A stretch of DNA of 5,727 bases from assembly GCA_964575235.1 (NCBI GenBank), contig CAZNQG010000164.1, forward strand, positions 1 to 5,727, given 5' to 3'. This DNA comes from SM23-62 sp964575235 (lineage in GTDB: Bacteria; Bacteroidota; Bacteroidia; Bacteroidales; SM23-62). Position numbers and translations under genes: made by a program. Below are positions 1-5,727 of this stretch, in pieces. A model generated the notes under the pieces. The model searched no databases and was not told the origin of the DNA. It saw only the letters and a program-made list of their open reading frames with translations. Position 1 is the stretch's first letter. Each line of letters starts with the position of its first letter.

Positions 1-2
1 CC

Positions 3-818
3 GCCAACGGAGTGTCGGGGGACAGTGCCCGTTACCCCACCTGGAACCCGGTCCTCTACCAGGTGCCGGAAGGGGAACTGCTGCTGTTCTATAAGGTCGG
101 TCCCAGTCCCTCGGCCTGGTGGGGCATGATGAAGCGCTCTGCTGACGGCGGCGAAAGCTGGAGCGAACCAATCCCCTTTCCGGAAGGCTGTATCGGTCCC
201 GTTAAAAACAAACCCGTCCTCCTGCCCGGTGGCGAACTTCTCTGCGGATCCAGCACCGAAGGGGATGCCTGGAGGGTGCATATGGAAACCAGCCCGGATT
301 TCGGGCAGACCTGGCAGAAATCCCCCCCGCTGAACGACGGGAAAACCTTCCAGGCAATCCAGCCCACCATCCTGGTACATAAAAACGGGGAACTGCAGAT
401 CCTGTGCCGGAGCAGGAATGCCGTGATCACAGAATCCTGGTCCCCCGACGGCGGAAAAACCTGGTCCCTGCTCCAGGATGCCGGGCTGCCCAACAACAAT
501 TCCGGGCTTGACGGTGTCAGCCTGAAAGACGGGCGGCACCTGCTGGTCTACAACCATGTGAAAACCCCGGCAAATGCCAAAAAAGGATACCGCACCCCCC
601 TGAACCTGGCAATCACCGGGGACGGCAGGAACTGGTACGCCGCCGGGGTGCTGGAGGATTCGGAGATCGGCCAGTATTCCTATCCGGCCGTGATCCAGTC
701 GGAAGACGGTTTGGTGCATATCGTCTACACCTGGAGAAGGCAGAGGATCAAATACGTGAAGGTCGATCCCGGGAAGCTGCGGCTCAGAAAAATAAAGGAC
801 GGGAAATGGCCGGAATAA
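3..818 (+). CDS. Sialidase-fold (BNR/Asp-box) glycosidase, 3' part
   Basis: The 5' end is missing. The frame is open to the window edge, and the GTG at 12 is probably an internal Val because the preceding residues (ANG) fit the family. Numbering from that Val, three Asp boxes are visible: SADGGESW (43-50, nt 138-161), SPDFGQTW (94-101, nt 291-314) and SPDGGKTW (144-151, nt 441-464), plus a degenerate one, TGDGRNW (202-208). These mark successive blades of a six-bladed beta-propeller. WNPVL, KNKPV, the LCRSR arginines (133, 135), RTPLN (Arg194), YSYPAVI and YTWRR match the exo-alpha-sialidase-like family (Sialidase_2, related to GH33). The arginines could bind a carboxylate and Tyr222 or Tyr224 could be the nucleophile; these roles are inferred from GH33. 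The true substrate is uncertain, since many relatives are annotated sialidase without proof and GH33 also includes ulosonic acid hydrolases. Localisation cannot be judged because the N-terminus is absent. The stop overlaps the next gene by 13 bp. Confidence 0.88.
   Translation, partial: ANGVSGDSARYPTWNPVLYQVPEGELLLFYKVGPSPSAWWGMMKRSADGGESWSEPIPFPEGCIGPVKNKPVLLPGGELLCGSSTEGDAWRVHMETSPDFGQTWQKSPPLNDGKTFQAIQPTILVHKNGELQILCRSRNAVITESWSPDGGKTWSLLQDAGLPNNNSGLDGVSLKDGRHLLVYNHVKTPANAKKGYRTPLNLAITGDGRNWYAAGVLEDSEIGQYSYPAVIQSEDGLVHIVYTWRRQRIKYVKVDPGKLRLRKIKDGKWPE
794..799 (+). promoter_or_regulatory. Possible ribosome-binding site for the fusion gene
   Basis: AAAGGA lies six bases before the ATG at 806, inside the last codons of the upstream gene. 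It supports the overlapping start. Confidence is low because Bacteroidota seldom depend on Shine-Dalgarno pairing and the bases also encode Lys-Asp of the upstream protein. Confidence 0.3.
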
Positions 819-3136
819 ACAGATATCGGAAATATATTCTGCTCCTGGTTTTTCTGATGGCCTGGGGTCTTGACGGGATTGCCCAGACCTCCGATGAATC
901 CTACAGGGAGCCCCTGGATAAGGTCCTGTCCGAGGTGGAGAGAAGGTACGGGGTCGAGCTCAGCTATAAACCAGAGCAGGTGGAGGGATTGTGGTTGAGC
1001 GGGGCTTACTGGAGATTCCGGCCGGATTTCCGGAAGACCATGCAGAACATCCTGATCCCCTTCGATCTTTTCCTGGTCCACCTGGAGGGAAACCGCTACC
1101 GGATAAAACCCTACCGCTACCCGGAAATGAGCCCGGAGGACGGGAGGGAGTTCCTGGCTGCCCTGGCCGCGAAATACGATAACCGTGAAGAATGGGAAAA
1201 GCGCAGGGAAGACCTCAGGTCCTGCATGTACGAGGCCCTTCGGCTCGATCCCCTGCCGCCTTCACCGGGATCTCCCCCGATCCTGGCAAACCGGCGTGTC
1301 CGTAAAGGATATGTCGTTGAAAACCTGGCGATCGAGACCCTGCCCGGGCTCTATGTCTGCGGATCCCTTTACAAACCGCGGAACCCGAAAGGGAAAATTC
1401 CCGTGATCCTTTGTCCCAACGGGCACTTCGAGGGAGGACGCTACAACCCGGATCAGCAGGTTCGCTGTGCCATGCTGGCCAGGATGGGGGCCATGGCCGT
1501 CAGCTACGACCTGTTTGCCTACGGGGAATCGCTCCTGCAATTCGAGCCGGAAGACCATCATAAAAGCCTGGCCATGACCGTCCAGGCCCTGAACAGCATC
1601 CGGATGCTGGATTACCTGTTGTCCCTGGAGAATGCCGACCCGGAACGGGTGGCCATCACCGGGGGATCCGGAGGCGGAAGCCAGTCCATGCTGATAACTG
1701 CCCTGGACGAGCGCATCCGGGTCTCCGTTCCCGTGGTAATGCTCTCCAGCTTCTTTTCCGGAGGCTGCCCCTGCGAAAGCGGGATGCCGGTCCATCTCTG
1801 CGGGGAAGGGACCAGCAACCCGGAGATCGCCGCAATGGCGGCTCCCAGGCCCCAGCTGGTGATTTCCGACGGGGGGGACTGGACCCGGGATGTCCCAAAT
1901 ACGGAGTACCCGTACCTTCAGAGGATCTACGGGTTCTACGGTAAAAAAGACCTGGTGCAGAACGTCCACCTTCCGGAGGAGGGGCACGATTACGGTCCCT
2001 CGAAACGCCGGGCCATGTATGATTTCATGGTTCATCACCTGGGACTGACCCCCGGTTCCCTGAAAAACAAGGATGGCCGGTACGAAGAATCGGGATGCAC
2101 GGTTGAAGATCGCGAAGAAATGCTGGTTTTCGGTCCCAATGGAGAAAACCTTCCGGAAAACGCCCTCCGCGATTTCGAGGCCCTGCATACCCTGTTCATG
2201 AACTGGAGGCAAAGCCGGGATCCTGCTTCGCTTAAATCCCCCGTTGGAATTAAACCAGAAGGCAAGGTAAAAAGTCAGGTCCGGTTGCCTGGATCTGCAA
2301 TTAAAACCATCCCGACCGGCCAGGGGAATGAATTCCCCGAAGGTCCCCGCTATAAAATAGCCGTCTGCGATTGGATGATCCAGAAACGGCAGAAACTGGG
2401 CGCCTTCGACCGGACAAAGCAGATCGGGGCGGATGGAGTGGAGGTTGATATGGGGGGACTCGGACAGCGGCCGACCTTTGACAATAAACTGTTCGATCCG
2501 CTGGTACGGAAGCAATTCCTGGATAAATCCCGCGAAACCGGGGTGGAGATCTCCTCCATTGCCATGTCCGGTTTTTATGCCCAGTCCTTTCCCACCCGGG
2601 AGGGCATTGAAAAGATCATCGACGATTGCATCAATACCATGCTGCTGACCGGAGTGAAGACCGCATTTCTTCCTCTGGGGGTGGAGGGGGACCTGAAACG
2701 GTACCCGGAGCGGCGGGAGGCTGTTGTGGAACGCCTGCGGATGGCAGGCCGGAAGGCAGAGGCCGCCGGCGTCGTGATCGGAATCGAAACCTCGCTGGAT
2801 GCGGCCGGGGAGCTGGCCCTGCTGGAAGAGATCGGATCTCCTGCCGTACAGATCTATTTCAATTTCCAGAATCCGCTGGTGGCGGGGAGGGATCTTTATG
2901 AGGAGTTGAAAATCCTCGGGAAAGACCGGATCTGCCAGATCCACTGCACGGACAGCGACGGGGTCCTGCTCGAAAAAAACGAAAGGCTCGACATGCAGAG
3001 GGTAAAAGAAACCCTCGATGAAATGGGATGGTCGGGCTGGCTGGTCATTGAACGTTCGCGGGATGCCGGTAATTCCGGGGACGTGTTGGGTAATTTCGGA
3101 GCAAACACCCGATATTTAAAATCGATTTTTCAATAA
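806..3136 (+). CDS. Secreted STN–acetyl xylan esterase-like–xylose isomerase-like TIM barrel fusion
   Basis: A 776-residue protein with a signal peptide (basic MAGINRYRKY, hydrophobic 11-20, cleavage probably after Ala26), so it is probably periplasmic or outside the cell. Residues ~31-103 resemble an STN domain (PLDKVLSEVERRYGVELSY, then a FRPDF...MQNIL helix and NRYRIKPY strand). Residues ~110-415 are an alpha/beta hydrolase of the acetyl xylan esterase type: nucleophile Ser288 in GGSGG (286-290), probable acid Asp358 in GDWT, His394 in EEGHDYG. It would deacylate a glycan. Residues ~440-515 form a linker. Residues ~516-776 are a xylose isomerase-like (AP endonuclease 2 superfamily) barrel with GVEVD (544-548), IETSL (Glu661), QIHCTD (His713) and VIERSRD (Glu749). 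The frame is open throughout with no sign of a frameshift. The first ATG is chosen because it supplies the signal peptide. It overlaps the upstream gene by 13 bp, suggesting translational coupling, and the next gene starts 16 bp after its stop. The sugar handled by the barrel is unknown. Confidence 0.85.
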   Translation: MAGINRYRKYILLLVFLMAWGLDGIAQTSDESYREPLDKVLSEVERRYGVELSYKPEQVEGLWLSGAYWRFRPDFRKTMQNILIPFDLFLVHLEGNRYRIKPYRYPEMSPEDGREFLAALAAKYDNREEWEKRREDLRSCMYEALRLDPLPPSPGSPPILANRRVRKGYVVENLAIETLPGLYVCGSLYKPRNPKGKIPVILCPNGHFEGGRYNPDQQVRCAMLARMGAMAVSYDLFAYGESLLQFEPEDHHKSLAMTVQALNSIRMLDYLLSLENADPERVAITGGSGGGSQSMLITALDERIRVSVPVVMLSSFFSGGCPCESGMPVHLCGEGTSNPEIAAMAAPRPQLVISDGGDWTRDVPNTEYPYLQRIYGFYGKKDLVQNVHLPEEGHDYGPSKRRAMYDFMVHHLGLTPGSLKNKDGRYEESGCTVEDREEMLVFGPNGENLPENALRDFEALHTLFMNWRQSRDPASLKSPVGIKPEGKVKSQVRLPGSAIKTIPTGQGNEFPEGPRYKIAVCDWMIQKRQKLGAFDRTKQIGADGVEVDMGGLGQRPTFDNKLFDPLVRKQFLDKSRETGVEISSIAMSGFYAQSFPTREGIEKIIDDCINTMLLTGVKTAFLPLGVEGDLKRYPERREAVVERLRMAGRKAEAAGVVIGIETSLDAAGELALLEEIGSPAVQIYFNFQNPLVAGRDLYEELKILGKDRICQIHCTDSDGVLLEKNERLDMQRVKETLDEMGWSGWLVIERSRDAGNSGDVLGNFGANTRYLKSIFQ

Positions 3137-3152
3137 AAATCTGTAGCAAAGA

Positions 3153-5066
3153 ATGATGATTAAGAAACTTGTTAGCCTTTCACTTCTTTCCATTGTCTGT
3201 TATCTGTCTTTTGCTCAACCTCATGAGATCTGGGTATCTCCCAATGGATCAGACAGGAATACAGGCAGTAAAAGCCAACCTATGGTAACTTTAGCCATGG
3301 CGCTCAGGAAAGCCCGCGAGATGAGAAGATTAAATGATCCCCGCATTGAGGATGGAATAGAGATTATCCTCAAAGGGGGGATTTACAGACTTAAGGAACC
3401 TGTCTATATCCGGACCGAAGATTCCGGTACGGAATTATCACCCACAACAATCAGGGGCGCAGACGGTGAAAAGGCTGTAATAAGCGGGGGATTCCGGATT
3501 GGGAACTGGATTAAGGAAAAAGATCCTATTGAACGTCTTCCCGCCGAAGCCCGGGGTCAAGTCTGGTCGACAGATATTCCATCCCTCTGGGGGAATGAAC
3601 TTAATTTCAGGGAAATGTGGATAAACGGCAAAAAAGCAGAACGGGCAAACACATACCATGACGGGGAATTGGATCGTATCCTTAAAAGTGACAGCATCAA
3701 TGAAGAGATGTGGATACCCGTACCGAAGATATCCCTGGAGAACGCTGTCCAGCTTGAGTTTATCATACTCCAGTGGTGGACCATTGCCAACCTGAGGGTT
3801 AAAAGCTATGAAATCATTGATGACAAGGTTAAACTGACTTTTCATCAGCCGGAAAGCCGTATTGAGTTTGAACACCCCTGGCCGATGCCTGTGGATGATT
3901 CTGCAGATATTTATATGGCGGATGATAAATATCCGTTTTGCGGCAATTCTCCATTTTTCTTTGCCAATTCCATCGAACTTTTAAATCAGCCCGGTGAATG
4001 GTGCCGCGATCCGCTTACCAGCAAGATCTACTACTGGCCACGCAAGGAGGAGAATATGAATACTGCAGAAGTTATTATTCCGGTACAGGAGACTTTATTG
4101 CAAGTGGAAGGGTCGCTTGATAATCCGGTCAGAAATGTTACCGTAAAGGATTTACATTTTGAACATACCTCCTGGATAAGGCCATCTTTTTATGGTTTTG
4201 TTCCTGTACAGGACGGGATGTATATCATTGATGCCTACAAACTCGTGCCTCCCGGAACTCCCGGAAATGAAAGTCTTGAAAACCAGGGATGGTTAGGCAG
4301 GCAGTCCGCCGGAATATCACTCAAGGGAACCAGCAATGTCAGTTTCAAGGGATGTGTTTTTGCCCATATGGCAGCCACGGGACTCGACTTTATAAGCGGC
4401 GCGCATTACTCTAATGTAGAAGGATGTGCTTTCAAGGACATCGGTGGAAGCGGAATAAAGATCGGGTTTTACGGTGATTTAAGCATGGAAGATCATTTGC
4501 CTTACGATCCGAAAGATTTTCGTGAGGTCTGTCACCATATCCGGATTGCCAATAACATCATAACGGATTGTTCCAATGAGTACTGGGACTGTGACGGAAT
4601 CAATGTAGCTTTTGCACATGACATTAATATAGAGCACAATGAAATCAGCCATCTGAATAATTCGGGTATTTCTGTAGGCTGGGGCTGGACCGGAGTAATT
4701 AACTGCATGAAAAATAACCGGGTACATGCAAATAACATCCATCATTTTGCGAAACAATTATATGATGTTGCAGGCATTTATGTACTGTCTGCACAACCTA
4801 ATACGGAAATCAGCAACAACAGCATACACCACCTGGAAGATGCCCCCTATGCGCATCTTAAGGAGCATTACCAGTACATTTATCTCGATCAGAACTCATC
4901 CTTTATCAGGGTAATTAACAACTGGACTGAAAAAGCAAAGTTCAATGCCAATGCAAATGGTCCCGGTACAGAATGGTTCAATAACGGGCCGGGGGTTGCC
5001 GATGAGATCAGGAATTCAGCGGGATTGCAACCGGAATACGAACATTTATTGAAAGCTGTAGAATAA
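3153..5066 (+). CDS. Secreted right-handed beta-helix glycoside hydrolase, GH141-like
   Basis: A 637-residue protein with a signal peptide (MMIKKLVSLSLLSIVCYLSFA, cleavage probably after Ala21), then the usual opening of secreted parallel beta-helix enzymes: IWVSPNGSD (26-34), SQPMVTLAMALRKARE (41-56) and IILKGGIYRL (71-80). The middle (HQPESRIEFEHPWP 231-244, PGEWCRD 280-286, KIYYWPRK 291-298) and the helix coils (AATGLD 407-412, DIGGSGIKIG 429-438, NIEHNEISH 492-500, GISVGWGW 505-512, YDVAGIYVLSAQP 537-549) strongly resemble GH141, whose founder BT1002 of Bacteroides thetaiotaomicron is an alpha-L-fucosidase acting on rhamnogalacturonan II. The length is close to that of BT1002. Asp538 and Asp579 are likely catalytic; their spacing equals that of the two aspartates I recall as essential in BT1002. 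GH141 also includes a xylanase, so the substrate is open. Start: ATG at 3153, with an in-frame ATG at 3156 as alternative. No clear Shine-Dalgarno, only an A-rich leader. Base composition is much lower in G+C than the neighbours. Tandem in-frame TAA stops end it. Confidence 0.85.
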   Translation: MMIKKLVSLSLLSIVCYLSFAQPHEIWVSPNGSDRNTGSKSQPMVTLAMALRKAREMRRLNDPRIEDGIEIILKGGIYRLKEPVYIRTEDSGTELSPTTIRGADGEKAVISGGFRIGNWIKEKDPIERLPAEARGQVWSTDIPSLWGNELNFREMWINGKKAERANTYHDGELDRILKSDSINEEMWIPVPKISLENAVQLEFIILQWWTIANLRVKSYEIIDDKVKLTFHQPESRIEFEHPWPMPVDDSADIYMADDKYPFCGNSPFFFANSIELLNQPGEWCRDPLTSKIYYWPRKEENMNTAEVIIPVQETLLQVEGSLDNPVRNVTVKDLHFEHTSWIRPSFYGFVPVQDGMYIIDAYKLVPPGTPGNESLENQGWLGRQSAGISLKGTSNVSFKGCVFAHMAATGLDFISGAHYSNVEGCAFKDIGGSGIKIGFYGDLSMEDHLPYDPKDFREVCHHIRIANNIITDCSNEYWDCDGINVAFAHDINIEHNEISHLNNSGISVGWGWTGVINCMKNNRVHANNIHHFAKQLYDVAGIYVLSAQPNTEISNNSIHHLEDAPYAHLKEHYQYIYLDQNSSFIRVINNWTEKAKFNANANGPGTEWFNNGPGVADEIRNSAGLQPEYEHLLKAVE

Positions 5067-5078
5067 TAATACGCCAGG

Positions 5079-5727
5079 ATGCATGCCGATTATCTGACCC
5101 GTTTGAAAGGGGTGATCACGCCCCTGGTGACGCCACTGGACGATATGGACCGGCTGGATGTCGGGGGACTGGAACGCCTCGTGGAACATGTGCTTTCAGG
5201 GGGAGTCAGCGGGATATTCGTGCTCGGAACCACAGGAGAGTTCTCGGGACTGAGCTACCGTCTGAGGTATGAACTGGTGGAAAGGGTGTGCAAGCAGGTG
5301 GCCGGAAGGGTGCCGATCCTTGCAGGCATTACGGATACGTCCATAAAGGAAAGCATAAACCTGGCCGAAAAGGCCGGCGAATACGGGGCTGCGGCCGTGG
5401 TGGCTGCACCGCCCTATTATTATCCCACGGGACAACCGGAACTGATCGAATACTTCGAAAAGCTGGTCCGCCACCTGGACCTTCCCCTGTTCCTGTATAA
5501 TATGCCCCTGCATACCAAGACCATCCTTGAGCCGGGGACAGTACGAAGGATCGCTTCGGACAGCAGGATCGTGGGACTGAAGGACAGCTCAGCGAACATG
5601 GCCTATTTCCGGCTTCTCCAGTATGCCATGAGGGACCTGCCGGATTTCAAACTGTTCGTGGGACCGGAGGAGATCCTGGCCGATGCGGTTGTGCTGGGGG
5701 CGGACGGGGGTGTGAACGGGGGATCCA
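5079..5727 (+). CDS. DapA/N-acetylneuraminate lyase family class I aldolase, 3'-truncated
   Basis: The first 216 residues of a protein whose family is usually about 300 long; the window ends inside it. The ATG at 5079 follows the previous stop by 12 bp and puts the first barrel strand (LKGVITPLVTPLD) at residues 9-21, the normal place. There is no signal peptide, so it is cytoplasmic. The (beta/alpha)8 barrel signatures are complete so far: GTTGEFSGLS (50-59), APPYYYP (110-116), the catalytic Tyr140 in YNMP, and the Schiff-base Lys168 in GLKDSS (166-171), followed by FVGPEE and GADGGVNGGS. It should cleave, condense or dehydrate a 2-keto acid through a lysine imine. True dihydrodipicolinate synthase carries Arg in the YNxPxR motif (Arg138 in E. 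coli); here that position is His145, arguing against lysine biosynthesis. N-acetylneuraminate lyase or a 2-keto-3-deoxy sugar acid aldolase is more likely in an operon of glycan-degrading enzymes. The specific substrate is not determined. Confidence 0.88.
   Translation, partial: MHADYLTRLKGVITPLVTPLDDMDRLDVGGLERLVEHVLSGGVSGIFVLGTTGEFSGLSYRLRYELVERVCKQVAGRVPILAGITDTSIKESINLAEKAGEYGAAAVVAAPPYYYPTGQPELIEYFEKLVRHLDLPLFLYNMPLHTKTILEPGTVRRIASDSRIVGLKDSSANMAYFRLLQYAMRDLPDFKLFVGPEEILADAVVLGADGGVNGGS

Noticed and set aside
12..14. GTG as true start of the sialidase-fold gene
   Set aside because: The frame is open to the window edge and the residues before and after it fit the interior of the family, so the gene almost certainly begins upstream.
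2240..2350. Junction of two separate genes (esterase and TIM barrel) within the fusion
   Set aside because: The frame stays open, there is no stop or convincing new start with a leader or signal peptide, and the stretch reads as a linker.
1262..2944. A 560-codon open frame on the minus strand opposite the fusion gene
   Set aside because: It is antisense to a well-supported protein in G+C-rich sequence, where stops are rare. Its translation has no recognisable domain and is rich in Gly, His, Pro and Gln, as expected of a shadow frame.
3125..3140. Perfect inverted repeat ATTTTT-CAAT-AAAAAT at the end of the fusion gene
   Set aside because: The stem is only six A/T pairs and overlaps the stop codon, too weak for a terminator. 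With 16 bp to the next gene it is probably chance in an A+T-rich patch.
5196..5513. Minus-strand open frame opposite the aldolase
   Set aside because: It lies antisense to the aldolase, whose catalytic motifs are all present on the + strand; no independent coding evidence.
1661..5726. Repeated GGGGGATCC strings (near 1661 and at the window end)
   Set aside because: Short and G-rich, located in codons for Gly-Gly-Ser in two unrelated proteins; coincidence, not a repeat element.

Overview
The window looks like a piece of a carbohydrate-degradation locus from a Bacteroidota bacterium. This rests on secreted enzymes with 'xxA-Q' signal-peptide cleavage sites, an STN-type domain, start regions with little Shine-Dalgarno character, and close resemblance to glycan-utilisation proteins of that phylum. 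The lineage is inference; no rRNA or other marker gene is present.

Four genes lie on the + strand, packed head to tail with overlaps or gaps of no more than 16 bp, which suggests one operon. (1) 3-818 is the 3' part of a sialidase-fold (BNR/Asp-box) glycosidase; its start lies outside the window. (2) 806-3136 is an unusual secreted three-part protein: an STN-like domain, an acetyl-xylan-esterase-type alpha/beta hydrolase and a xylose-isomerase-like TIM barrel. (3) 3153-5066 is a secreted right-handed beta-helix enzyme resembling glycoside hydrolase family GH141. (4) 5079-5727 is the N-terminal two thirds of a class I (Schiff-base) aldolase of the DapA/N-acetylneuraminate lyase family, cut by the window end.

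Read together, the genes fit stepwise dismantling of a decorated acidic glycan. The esterase would remove acyl groups, the sialidase-fold enzyme and the GH141-like enzyme would remove sugars, and the aldolase would split a 2-keto-3-deoxy acid inside the cell. A sialidase fold, a GH141-like enzyme and a NAL-type aldolase in one operon suggest a substrate with ulosonic acids and 6-deoxy sugars, with rhamnogalacturonan II side chains as one candidate. This is a hypothesis. No susC/susD pair, transporter or regulator is visible.

Gene 3 is clearly richer in A+T than its three neighbours, and the change coincides with its boundaries, which suggests a separately acquired gene placed into an existing operon. 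There are no RNA genes, CRISPR arrays, insertion sequences or intergenic stretches longer than 16 bp.
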